A stretch of 64,000 nt of DNA from Psychrobacillus sp. FSL H8-0483 (GTDB lineage: Bacteria; Bacillota; Bacilli; Bacillales_A; Planococcaceae), in NCBI RefSeq assembly GCF_038637725.1, contig NZ_CP152052.1, positions 2,153,501 through 2,217,500 of the forward strand, read 5' to 3'. The notes beneath the pieces were generated by a model. It was not told where the DNA came from, did no database searches, and worked only from the letters and a program-made list of their open reading frames with translations. Every line of letters starts with the position of its first letter. Position 1 is the stretch's first letter. Shown in pieces: positions 25,946 to 33,981 of this stretch. The translations under genes and the position numbers were made by a program.

Positions 25946-27166
25946 TTATATCATCTCCATCATCAGTTTGTGAGGCTGTTCAATCAGGCTCGCAAAGCGG
26001 TTTGTAAATTTAACAGCCGTTGCGCCATCCGCAACACGGTGGTCAAATGCCATGGAAAGTGTCATGATATGGCCGATAACGATTTCATCAAATTTATTAA
26101 CGATGGGTTGTTTTTTCGTTTTGTGAAAAGCAATAAGGGCCGTTTCTGGATAGTTGATAATTGGCGTTGCACCAGTACTACCTAATGGCCCAACATTACT
26201 CACCGTAAATGTACTATTTTGCATTTCATACGGTTGTAATTTACCAGCGATTGCTCTTTCTGTTAGTCCTTTGACTTCCTGATTAATCTGTTTAATTGAT
26301 TTCTTATCGACATCATGGAGTACAGGGACAATAAGTCCACTTTCTGTGTTTGTGGCAATGCCTATATGATAATTCTTCTTGAGGAGTATCCGACTATTTT
26401 CTTCATCCAACTCAGCATTGAAAATCGGAAAATCCTTCAATGAAATAACAAGTGCTTTTATAAGAAAAGCTGGAATACTGACTGATTCACCAGCATTTTT
26501 CAACTGCTCCTTCATTTCAAAAAGGTTTGTCATATTAACTTCATCGAAATGCGTGACATGAGGAATGGTATAGAGAGATTTCTTCATCTTTTCTGCAATC
26601 TTTTTGCGTATCCCTCTATATGGGATTTCATCTGGTATTTCTTCAACAACAACATCTTGCTTCACACTCTTCACAGTAGCCTCGTTCGTTTGCAATCCAT
26701 TTATAAATCGGAAAACATCTTCTTCTGTTACTCTTCCAGAAGGGTCAGTCGGCTTTACATCCTCCAAATTTATGTTGTTGTCGCGCGCAATTTTCCGTGT
26801 ATATGGTGCAGCGAGTACTCGATTATAAGAAATGGGTTGAGCTTTTGCGTCCCTATTCATCTCAGGAATCGCTTTCTTCTCCATATTTTGTTGCGAATTT
26901 ACTTGGTCTTTTTGTTCAGTTCGAGCAACTTCAGCTGCTTCAATGTAGAGTAGACTTGTTCCGACCTTGACGGTTTCACCTACTTCAATTCGAATTTCTT
27001 TCACGAAACCTGAGCAGGGCGAAGTAAGTTCAGCGACCATTTTGTCCGTTTGTACTTCGACAAGCGGCTGATCCGTCCTAACCGAATCTCCAACTTTAAC
27101 TAAGTAATGGATCACTTCCCCTTCCGTCATTCCTTCCCCGATATCATGTAACTTTACTTCGAACAT
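25946..27166 (-). CDS. bkdB: 2-Oxoacid dehydrogenase complex, dihydrolipoyl acyltransferase (E2)
   Basis: The 406-residue protein has one lipoyl domain with Lys42 in QTDKMVAEL, a peripheral subunit-binding domain at about 117-156 (starting AAPYTRKIARD) and a catalytic domain ending with DHRVADGA, His376 being the probable catalytic base. It transfers an acyl group from E1 to CoA. Family type resembles branched-chain complexes. Location beside phenylalanine dehydrogenase suggests phenylacetyl groups as cargo. AAGGAGG precedes the ATG. Confidence 0.93.
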   Translation of the reverse strand: MFEVKLHDIGEGMTEGEVIHYLVKVGDSVRTDQPLVEVQTDKMVAELTSPCSGFVKEIRIEVGETVKVGTSLLYIEAAEVARTEQKDQVNSQQNMEKKAIPEMNRDAKAQPISYNRVLAAPYTRKIARDNNINLEDVKPTDPSGRVTEEDVFRFINGLQTNEATVKSVKQDVVVEEIPDEIPYRGIRKKIAEKMKKSLYTIPHVTHFDEVNMTNLFEMKEQLKNAGESVSIPAFLIKALVISLKDFPIFNAELDEENSRILLKKNYHIGIATNTESGLIVPVLHDVDKKSIKQINQEVKGLTERAIAGKLQPYEMQNSTFTVSNVGPLGSTGATPIINYPETALIAFHKTKKQPIVNKFDEIVIGHIMTLSMAFDHRVADGATAVKFTNRFASLIEQPHKLMMEMI

Positions 27167-27178
27167 TCCATTTCCTCC

Positions 27179-28195
27179 TTAAAAATGAACCACTTTTTCT
27201 ATTCCTTCAACCACGCGCGCTGGTGTTGGGAGATAATGTTCTTCTAATGTAAAGAATGGAACCGGTACGTCAAATCCGGTAACTCGTTCTATTGGAGCTC
27301 GTAGATAAAGAAAAGATGTATCGTTAATAATCGACACAATATCGTTTCCCAGCCCCCCCGTATTATGCGCTTCATGTATGATGACTGCTCTCGTTGTCTT
27401 TTGCACGGACTCCGCTATCATGTCACGATCAATTGGATACAATGTTCGCAGATCGATAATTTCACAACTAATCCCCTTTTTCTCCACTTGTTCTGCTGCT
27501 TTTTCTGCGATTGAAATCATAGCACCCCAAGCAATAAGCGTGACATCCGTTCCTTCACGTACTATTTTTCCTTTACCAATTTCCACAGTATATTTTCCAA
27601 CAGGAACTGCTTCTTTCTTGGCACGATAGTTTTTCATGGGCTCCAAAACGAGCACCGGATCTGGATCTTCCATTGCTGCTATCAATAATCCTTTTGCATC
27701 GTATGGATTAGAAGGACAAACAACCTTGATGCCTGGCATATGTGTAAATAAGATTTCTGTACTGTCAGAATGTATTTCAGGCGCACGAATTCCTGCTCCG
27801 TATGGTGCACGGATAACCATAGGCACTGTAAAACGCGACATTGACCGCATTCGAATACGGGAGACATGCGTCATAATCTGTTCGTATGCGGGATAGATAA
27901 AACCGAGAAATTGAATTTCTGCAACCGGTCTAAAACCATTAACTGCAAGACCAATGGACGTACCGATAATTCCTGCTTCTGAAAGCGGTGTATCGACTAC
28001 TCGGTCATCACCAAACGCTTCCTGGAGTCCTTCTGTTGCACGGAACACGCCTCCATTTTTACCGATATCTTCTCCGAGTATGATGGTTCGCTCATCCTCT
28101 TCTAGCATCAAATGCATAGCCTCATTGATTGCTTGAATTAGCGTGAGCTGTTTTGTCGTTTCATTTTTTTGACTTACCTCTTTCATTTGTGCCAT
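27179..28195 (-). CDS. bkdAB: 2-Oxoacid dehydrogenase E1 component, beta subunit
   Basis: The 338-residue protein is the transketolase-type beta subunit, opening with LTLIQAINEAMHLMLEEDER and ILGEDIGKNGGVFRAT, followed by DTPLSEAGIIGTSIG. It pairs with E1alpha to bind thiamine diphosphate and decarboxylate a 2-oxoacid. The start is four bases past the E1alpha stop, with GGGGAGG placed well upstream. Substrate specificity is inferred only from the adjacent amino acid dehydrogenase. Confidence 0.93.
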   Translation of the reverse strand: MAQMKEVSQKNETTKQLTLIQAINEAMHLMLEEDERTIILGEDIGKNGGVFRATEGLQEAFGDDRVVDTPLSEAGIIGTSIGLAVNGFRPVAEIQFLGFIYPAYEQIMTHVSRIRMRSMSRFTVPMVIRAPYGAGIRAPEIHSDSTEILFTHMPGIKVVCPSNPYDAKGLLIAAMEDPDPVLVLEPMKNYRAKKEAVPVGKYTVEIGKGKIVREGTDVTLIAWGAMISIAEKAAEQVEKKGISCEIIDLRTLYPIDRDMIAESVQKTTRAVIIHEAHNTGGLGNDIVSIINDTSFLYLRAPIERVTGFDVPVPFFTLEEHYLPTPARVVEGIEKVVHF

Positions 28196-28198
28196 TAA

Positions 28199-29254
28199 TC
28201 ACTGCCTCCCCAAATAGTCAAGGTATGCTTCTTTTTGATCAGCAAGTTGAGCTGGCATTTCAGCGTATACATGATCGAAAACGTCTTCTACGTTTGGCGG
28301 TGGAAACTTTTCCATTTCTTCCACAGCCGCTTCTACTTCACTACTTGTTCTTTCTTTCGTAGCTTGAATCCAATCTTCATTCCAGTAGCCGTAATTTTTC
28401 ATAAACAATTCTAATCGTATAAGAGGATCAACTATATCCTCCCCTTGTTTTTCTGGACGATATTTCGAGGGATCATCCGCAGTCGTATGGGCACCCTTGC
28501 GCCAAGTAACTGCTTCTATTAAGGTCGGGCCATTTCCACTTCTTGCATGCTCAAAAGCATTTTTCGTTTCAAAATAAACGGCAAAACAATCATTCCCATC
28601 GATCCGGACCCCTGGAATACCATAAGCAACAGATTTTTGTGCAATCGTTGCAGAATTCATTTGTTTTTCAATCGGAACTGAAATCGCATACCCATTATTT
28701 TGGTTAAAGAAGACGACTGGCACTTTCAATACACTCGCAAAATTCAACCCTTCATGAAAATCCCCTTCTGAAGTGGCACCGTCCCCGAAATAAGCAATGG
28801 CAATGTTTTGTGTTCCTTTTTTCTTTTCAGCCCAGGCAGCTCCTGCGGCATGGGGGAGTTGAGTTGCAATTGGAACAGCTGGAGGGAAAATATTCCTATT
28901 TCCAGGAGCTACACAACCTTCCACTCTGCCGTTCCAGTATAAAAATGTTCGCATCATACTTTTTCCGAATGTTATGGTCGCACCATGATCGCGATAAGTT
29001 GGAAAAACCCAGTCAGCAGGATTTAATGCAAGTGAACTACCAACTTGAGCTGCTTCCTGCCCTTCAAGAGGTGCATACGTTCCTAAACGTCCTTGTCGCT
29101 GCAAGTTAATCGCTTTTCTATCAAATGTACGTATTCTTAACATGTGGTAATAAAGGTCTTTAACCAATTGTTCATCTATCTGTTTTTCCAAGCTCTCATC
29201 AACAAGAAAGCCTTGATTGTCTATGATTCTTTTTAAAGGATAGAGATGTTCCAT
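28199..29254 (-). CDS. bkdAA: 2-Oxoacid dehydrogenase E1 component, alpha subunit
   Basis: The 351-residue alpha subunit carries the thiamine diphosphate motif beginning GDGATSEGDFHEG and ending NNGYAI, plus the YRDHG segment and a phospholoop-like TADDPSKYR. The overall pattern resembles branched-chain 2-oxoacid or acetoin-type E1alpha. Sharing an operon with phenylalanine dehydrogenase makes phenylpyruvate or 4-hydroxyphenylpyruvate the likely substrate (inference). TAGGAGG precedes the ATG. Confidence 0.92.
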   Translation of the reverse strand: MEHLYPLKRIIDNQGFLVDESLEKQIDEQLVKDLYYHMLRIRTFDRKAINLQRQGRLGTYAPLEGQEAAQVGSSLALNPADWVFPTYRDHGATITFGKSMMRTFLYWNGRVEGCVAPGNRNIFPPAVPIATQLPHAAGAAWAEKKKGTQNIAIAYFGDGATSEGDFHEGLNFASVLKVPVVFFNQNNGYAISVPIEKQMNSATIAQKSVAYGIPGVRIDGNDCFAVYFETKNAFEHARSGNGPTLIEAVTWRKGAHTTADDPSKYRPEKQGEDIVDPLIRLELFMKNYGYWNEDWIQATKERTSSEVEAAVEEMEKFPPPNVEDVFDHVYAEMPAQLADQKEAYLDYLGRQ

Positions 29255-29269
29255 TTAACTTGCCTCCTA

Positions 29270-30415
29270 TCAGGATTGTTTGCGAATGGACCACTTTGGT
29301 TTCAGAGGTACTGAGTAAAAACTATTGCGTTTCCCTCGATTTGCTATTCTTTTCTCACACATCGCATTCGCCGATTCCTCCGTTGTTTTTCCACTACTCA
29401 CTGCTTCTTTGTACACTTCCAAAACCGCTTCGTATATATGTTTCGTTTTGGCAAGTACACGTTCCGCATTAAAGCCATATAATTCATCTGCCACTTGAAT
29501 GAGACCACCAGCATTCACGATATAGTCCGGTGCATATAAAATTCCATTATCCTGCAATATCTTTCCGTGCCTAGCATCTAATAACTGATTGTTAGCTGCA
29601 CCAACGATTGCTTTAACTTTAAACAGAGGAATTGTCGTGTCGTTAATAACCCCTCCAAATGCACACGGAACGAAAATATCCGCTTTTTGCGAATAAATAG
29701 CTTCTTTTGTTACCCGTTGAACTGTGCCTGATGTTTTTACTGCTACTTCTTCGATTGCTCGCAAACTTTCCTCACTAATATCCGTTACGTAAATATGAGC
29801 ACCCGCTTCCAGCAATCCAACTGCAACTTTAAATCCAACCTTTCCGAGACCTTGAATGGAATAAACACGTGAACCTAATGCATCATTACCATAGAGCATC
29901 TGATTGGTTGCTCTAATTCCATTCAGAACTCCTGCAGCCGTAGGTATAGATGAATCCCCACCACCTCCATAAGCTTCTGGAAGACCATTGATGAAGTTCG
30001 TTTCTTTCATTGCGTGAATGAAATCATCCATCGTCGTTCCCATATCTGTTCCTGTATAAAAACGGCCACCTAGTGAGTTAACAAATTGACCGAATGCACG
30101 AAATAATTCTGGCGATTTGTCCGTTTTAGGATCACCGATTATAACTGCTTTTCCACCCCCGAAATCAACATCAGCGGCGGCGCATTTATATGTCATTCCT
30201 TTTGAAAGGCGAAGAACATCCTCTAACGCTTCTTCCACACTGCTATATGGTTGCATACGACATCCACCGAGTGCTGGTCCAAGCGTTGTATCATGGATGG
30301 CAATAATTGCACGTAACCCTGTTGAAGGGTCATTACAAAAAACGACTTGTTCATGCTCACTCATTTGTTCAAATAGTTCAAATTCCTTTGTCATAGACAT
30401 TCTCTCAGCTAGCAT
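29270..30415 (-). CDS. pdh: Phenylalanine dehydrogenase (Glu/Leu/Phe/Val dehydrogenase family)
   Basis: NAD-dependent oxidative deamination of phenylalanine (often also tyrosine) to the 2-oxoacid. The 381-residue protein has the two catalytic lysines at 77 (MTYKCAAAD) and 89 (FGGGKAVI), and the NAD motif GLGKVG at 189-194. Segments [31 protein letters not shown] and GDSSIPTA match the Lysinibacillus sphaericus-type phenylalanine dehydrogenase rather than leucine dehydrogenase, which has AAAGLNLGGGKTV. The ATG at 30415 has AAGGGGG upstream. It sits between the thioesterase and the E1-E2-E3 genes. Confidence 0.88.
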   Translation of the reverse strand: MLAERMSMTKEFELFEQMSEHEQVVFCNDPSTGLRAIIAIHDTTLGPALGGCRMQPYSSVEEALEDVLRLSKGMTYKCAAADVDFGGGKAVIIGDPKTDKSPELFRAFGQFVNSLGGRFYTGTDMGTTMDDFIHAMKETNFINGLPEAYGGGGDSSIPTAAGVLNGIRATNQMLYGNDALGSRVYSIQGLGKVGFKVAVGLLEAGAHIYVTDISEESLRAIEEVAVKTSGTVQRVTKEAIYSQKADIFVPCAFGGVINDTTIPLFKVKAIVGAANNQLLDARHGKILQDNGILYAPDYIVNAGGLIQVADELYGFNAERVLAKTKHIYEAVLEVYKEAVSSGKTTEESANAMCEKRIANRGKRNSFYSVPLKPKWSIRKQS

Positions 30416-30443
30416 ATAAAGATTTTCCCCCTTCGGCTCTACC

Positions 30444-30854
30444 TTACATTATCTCTTTTTTGGATGAAGCTTCTTTCAGTCTCATCGCAATTTTTTCCTT
30501 TGGTAATATGACTTGTGTCACTTCACCTATTCCGATAATCCCCAAGTGATTTTCTGCGGTGACTTTTGTTATAACTCTGTTGTCGCGAAGTTCTATTAAG
30601 ATTGCAGTTAAGATAACAGTACATCCAAGTGGTGCTGCGGCAAGATGCTTCAGCTGCACGGATGCACCCATTCCTTCTTCATGGTCTTCCAAAAATGGAA
30701 GAATGATTTTTCGAGAAACCCATTCCATATGATAGGTCATTGCAACTGTTGAATAGACCGGATGTACGACTACTCCCTCAAATGATGCAAACATATCCTC
30801 TGTCACAGTTATCTCTATCTTTTCTTGTCTACCTACGCTCAATCCACGTTTCAT
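30444..30854 (-). CDS. FlK-type (fluoroacetyl-CoA-like) hotdog-fold acyl-CoA thioesterase
   Basis: The 136-residue protein fits the FlK hotdog family: a STVAM segment (Thr/Ser position), Glu in HMEWVSRK, and the His in [11 protein letters not shown] correspond to the three catalytic positions of FlK. It should hydrolyse a small acyl-CoA. As first gene of the phenylalanine operon it could release 4-hydroxyphenylacetate from its CoA ester for HpaBC, or relieve phenylacetyl-CoA overload; both are inferences. GGTGATACTTA precedes the ATG. Confidence 0.8.
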   Translation of the reverse strand: MKRGLSVGRQEKIEITVTEDMFASFEGVVVHPVYSTVAMTYHMEWVSRKIILPFLEDHEEGMGASVQLKHLAAAPLGCTVILTAILIELRDNRVITKVTAENHLGIIGIGEVTQVILPKEKIAMRLKEASSKKEIM

Positions 30855-30931
30855 TAAGTATCACCTACTTCATGTATATTTTAAGTAACTCAACTGAATG
30901 CCTAAAATGAATAAAGAATAAAAGGCTAACT

Positions 30932-30945
30932 TGGAAGCGCTTACA
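30932..30945 (-). promoter_or_regulatory. cre site upstream of the phenylalanine catabolic operon
   Basis: TGGAAGCGCTTACA matches TGWAANCGNTNWCA at 13 of 14 positions, 78 bases upstream of the thioesterase start. It points to CcpA repression when sugars are present. Confidence 0.65.
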
Positions 30946-31037
30946 AACAAACGATTAATTTATAACTATATTAGTAAGTATTCACTTACAATTAGTCTAC
31001 GAAAATCTTTTATTATAACCGTTAATTTACAATTATC

Positions 31038-31059
31038 ATATATGATATAGTATATGATT
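31038..31059. promoter_or_regulatory. Candidate GntR operator in the divergent region
   Basis: Two TATATGA half sites spaced by five bases match 20 of 22 bases of the motif upstream of hpaB (19309-19330). The regulator gene starts 140 bases away. Confidence 0.4.
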
Positions 31060-31198
31060 TCAAGTACTTATCTGAATTTTTATTATAATCTGAATTATAT
31101 TAAAATAACATTTGCAACCATACCCCTTTTAGTAAAATCTGATATTTTAGAAAACTGTTATTGCAATCATATATTAATTGATATACAATCTGCTTACT

Positions 31199-31843
31199 AT
31201 GAAAAATAATATGAATAAACGCCAATATGCTTATAAAGTGATTCGCACAAGAATTGTAGACGGTACTTATTCCCCTGGCCAAAGGATAATAATTAATCAA
31301 ATCGCAAAGGAGGTCGGCTCTAGTCATATACCAGTTAGAGAAGCCATCCATCAATTAGAGTCCGATCAACTAATTGAATTTAAACCAAATGTCGGAGCAA
31401 TTGTTCGAGGTATTGATAACGAACTTTACATGGAAACGATGCATGTTTTAGCTTTATTAGAAGGTCATGCAACGGCACTTAGTGCCCCGCATATTACATC
31501 AAATGGAATAAAGACATTGGAAAACATTAATAACGAAATGAAAGAGATGCTTGAAAACTATGAACTGGAAAAATTGGGAACCTTAAATAGAGAATTTCAC
31601 TTCCAAATCTATTCTTATTGTCCGAACAATTTACTAAAAAAAAATATTCAAGAAACATGGAATCGGTTAGATATTGTTAGACAGGCAGGTTTCACTTTCT
31701 ATCCCAAGCGTACACCACAATCAATCGAGGAACACTACACGCTCATTAAACTTTTGAAAGACCACGCAGATAGTTCGGAAATCGAAGAATATGCACGTAA
31801 ACACAAACTAATTACACTTGAAGCATTTAAAGAGCGAAATTAA
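31199..31843 (+). CDS. GntR-family transcriptional regulator (FCD/FadR subfamily)
   Basis: The 214-residue protein has an N-terminal winged helix (about 20-75: SPGQRIIINQIAKEVGSSHI then PVREAIHQLES) and an alpha-helical C-terminal FCD-type ligand domain with HxxxH-like elements (REFHFQIY). It is transcribed away from the phenylalanine operon, so it is the obvious candidate regulator of that operon and perhaps of hpaB. No strong ribosome binding site is seen. The ATG at 31199 is tentative; a TTG at 31178 or an ATG at 31211 are alternatives. Confidence 0.85.
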   Translation: MKNNMNKRQYAYKVIRTRIVDGTYSPGQRIIINQIAKEVGSSHIPVREAIHQLESDQLIEFKPNVGAIVRGIDNELYMETMHVLALLEGHATALSAPHITSNGIKTLENINNEMKEMLENYELEKLGTLNREFHFQIYSYCPNNLLKKNIQETWNRLDIVRQAGFTFYPKRTPQSIEEHYTLIKLLKDHADSSEIEEYARKHKLITLEAFKERN

Positions 31844-31857
31844 TCTATCTCAAGACC

Positions 31858-31890
31858 AACGCCGCACCTAGGATTAGGTCGGCGTTTTTT
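31858..31890 (+). terminator. Rho-independent terminator of the GntR gene
   Basis: AACGCCG pairs with CGGCGTT around an inner ACCTAGGATTAGGT stem-loop and is followed by T6-T7. It is 15 bases past the stop codon. Confidence 0.85.
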
Positions 31891-31894
31891 TAGA

Positions 31895-32175
31895 GGGCAC
31901 CGAAAAAGTGGTATTCTAATAAACTTCCTAATAAATATCCGCTAATTGGATTTTGCACGGCTCTGTTCGCTTTCCGTGGGCGAGCGCCGAGCCTCCTCGG
32001 GCCAACACGATGTTGGTCATGAAGGCGTTGCCTCAGGACGAGGTGCAAGCGCCCTTAGCCTTCCTTCCTCTTTAGCGCTTCGTGCGGGGTCTCCGGCTGT
32101 CTCGCTTTCCCACAGGAGTCTCACGCCGCCGAGCTAAATCCGAGTTTTTCAGTGCCCACGAATTTAACGGAGCCT
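31895..32175 (+). repeat. Copy B of the dispersed repeat, with 13-bp terminal inverted repeats
   Basis: GGGCACCGAAAAA (31895-31907) is the inverted complement of TTTTTCAGTGCCC (32145-32157) with one mismatch. Between them are the shared blocks GCTTTCCGTGG, AGCCTCCTCGG, a GATGTTGGTCATG block, GTTGCCTCAGGACGAGG and CCACAGGAGTCTC. TTTAACGGAGCC follows at 32164-32175. GC content is clearly above the surroundings. The forward reading frame inside it is not credible as a gene. Confidence 0.8.
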
Positions 32176-32187
32176 TTTTGAGAAAAA

Positions 32188-33153
32188 TTAGTTGTTTTGT
32201 ATTTTTCTAAATTCCCTCACAGAGTTGTTCAATTGATCTTCTGCTACTTCCATCATACTATCAAGTAGATCTTTTACAGTCGGTATGTCTTCAATTAATC
32301 CTGAAATTTGCCCACTATTGATAAAGCCATTTTCCATATCTCCTTCGATCGCACCTTTAACATGTTGTTTTTCTGAAGTCATCTCATTGTATTGTTCTAT
32401 TGTCATTCCCGATTTCTCTAAATCAGTTAACCTCCCAGCATAGGGTGTCTTTAATATACGCCTCAATTTGCCTAAGCTACGTCCTATAAGCAATGTATCT
32501 GTATCACTTGCTCTGACAAGATTTTGTTTGTATGTGTCATGGAATGGTGCTTCTTTAGTCGCAATTAAACGGGTACCAATCTGTACACCACATGCGCCTA
32601 ACATTAGTGCAGCTGCCAACCCTTTGCCATCACCAATTCCCCCCGCTGCTATTACCGGGACTTTTACATGTTTCACAATTTGTGGTATTAGTGTGAATGT
32701 CGTCAGCTCCAGAGTAGAATTAATGCCAGCAGCTTCAAATCCTTCTGCCACTAGAATATCCGCTCCAGCTGCTTCCGCTTTCTGAGCATGCTTTACTGAT
32801 GCGACAAGCGCTATAACAGTAACACCATGTTCATGCAGTTTAGGAATATATGGCGCAGGATTACCTGCTGATAACGAAACAATGGAAACGTTATGCTTTA
32901 TAACAAGATCAATCAATTCATTCGCAAAAGGTGATACACTAATTGCAATGTTCATCGCAAAATGTTTATCAGTTAGTTCTTTTGTTTGAATTATTATCTT
33001 CTCTACTTCATTAGGCGTCATTGTTCCGCACCCTATTGTGCCAAGACCCCCAGCTTCTGATACAGCCGCAGTGAGCTGTGCATTGCTAATATTGCCCATT
33101 CCACCTTGAATAATTGGATATTTAATTTGTAGCTTTTCACAAACATATATCAT
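32188..33153 (-). CDS. NPD-family FMN oxidoreductase (nitronate monooxygenase / FabK-like)
   Basis: A TIM-barrel flavoprotein of 321 residues, with PIIQGGMGNISNAQL at the start, an FMN-phosphate region VIAAGGIGDGKGLAAAL and GVQIGTRLIATKEA. It could be a nitronate monooxygenase or an enoyl-ACP reductase II. FabK-type enzymes usually sit in fatty acid operons, which is not the case here, so nitronate monooxygenase-like is preferred. AGGGGTGG precedes the ATG. It is divergent from the PaaY-like gene. Confidence 0.82.
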   Translation of the reverse strand: MIYVCEKLQIKYPIIQGGMGNISNAQLTAAVSEAGGLGTIGCGTMTPNEVEKIIIQTKELTDKHFAMNIAISVSPFANELIDLVIKHNVSIVSLSAGNPAPYIPKLHEHGVTVIALVASVKHAQKAEAAGADILVAEGFEAAGINSTLELTTFTLIPQIVKHVKVPVIAAGGIGDGKGLAAALMLGACGVQIGTRLIATKEAPFHDTYKQNLVRASDTDTLLIGRSLGKLRRILKTPYAGRLTDLEKSGMTIEQYNEMTSEKQHVKGAIEGDMENGFINSGQISGLIEDIPTVKDLLDSMMEVAEDQLNNSVREFRKIQNN

Positions 33154-33237
33154 TTTTTATCCACCCCTATTAAAATATGTTATACTATTAGTAGTAGAAT
33201 GACAATTAGGAATAGTCTAAAAACGGAGGAAAAATTA

Positions 33238-33765
33238 ATGATTATTACTTATAAAGGGAAAACACCCGAGCTGGAACCATCAGTATTTGTTGCTCCCGGT
33301 GCTAAAATTATTGGGGAGGTCCAAGTTGGAGAAGAATCCACCATTTGGTTTAATGCAGTTCTGCGTGGAGATGAGGGATCGATTACGATTGGAAAAAGAT
33401 GTAGCATTCAAGACAATTCGACTATTCATTTATTTGAGGATGCTCCAGTTGTAATAGAAGATGAAGTTACGGTTGGTCACAATGTGATCCTGCATGGTTG
33501 TAAAGTTGGGAAACGCTCCATTATTGGAATGGGCTCAACCATTCTAGATCATGCTGAAATTGGGGAAGAGTGTATTATCGGTGCTAACACGTTAATTCCA
33601 CCTGGAAAGAAAATCCCTCCTCGTTCACTTGTCGTCGGTTCACCGGGTAAAGTAGTAAGGGAACTAACTGACAAGGATCTGGAACTTATCCAGTTATCCA
33701 TTGATACGTATGTTCAAAAAGGTTACGATTATCGTGAAATTTTTCAAAACAATGATAAAAGATAA
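33238..33765 (+). CDS. Gamma-carbonic anhydrase / PaaY-like hexapeptide-repeat protein
   Basis: The 175-residue protein is a left-handed beta-helix of hexapeptide repeats. Zinc histidines are seen in STIHLFED and VGHNVILHGC. In phenylacetate clusters this family includes PaaY, a thioesterase that removes a dead-end CoA ester; here it lies 3 kb from paaX, so that role is possible but a housekeeping carbonic anhydrase is equally likely. The ATG at 33238 has CGGAGG upstream; an earlier TTG at 33199 does not. Confidence 0.85.
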   Translation: MIITYKGKTPELEPSVFVAPGAKIIGEVQVGEESTIWFNAVLRGDEGSITIGKRCSIQDNSTIHLFEDAPVVIEDEVTVGHNVILHGCKVGKRSIIGMGSTILDHAEIGEECIIGANTLIPPGKKIPPRSLVVGSPGKVVRELTDKDLELIQLSIDTYVQKGYDYREIFQNNDKR

Positions 33766-33808
33766 CAACTGGTAACCTGCTCTATTTTCTTTGATAAAAT
33801 TCAGAAAA

Positions 33809-33840
33809 AGAACCCAAATTCCTCAATGGAATTGGGTTCT
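33809..33840 (+). terminator. Terminator of the PaaY-like gene
   Basis: AGAACCCAAATTCC (33809-33822) pairs with GGAATTGGGTTCT (33828-33840), with one bulged A in the left arm. A-rich bases precede and AT-rich bases follow, but the U tract is weak. Confidence 0.65.
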
Positions 33841-33981
33841 ATAATAATTTATATATTAATGAGCTTACTGGATAAAAATATAATTCTTAGCAAAAATTTT
33901 ATACAAACTAAACTCAAATTGGATCCCAATACACTTCAACTCACAGTGAATCAAGCTATAGTTACACCAATTAGTTTTTTT

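Larger units (their letters stand above)
30855..31177. other. Divergent control region between the phenylalanine operon and its GntR regulator
   Basis: This AT-rich region has no gene. It holds a cre-like site (30932-30945), a palindrome GTAAGT-ATTC-ACTTAC (30974-30989) and the TATATGA motif (31038-31059) that includes the perfect palindrome ATCATATATGAT nearby (31035-31046). Confidence 0.6.

Noticed and set aside
29270-30415. Leucine dehydrogenase assignment.
   Set aside because: The segments around both catalytic lysines and after TGTDMGTT match phenylalanine dehydrogenase better.
31946-32137. Forward frame inside repeat copy B.
   Set aside because: It lies entirely in a dispersed repeat and its composition follows the repeat, with no binding site.
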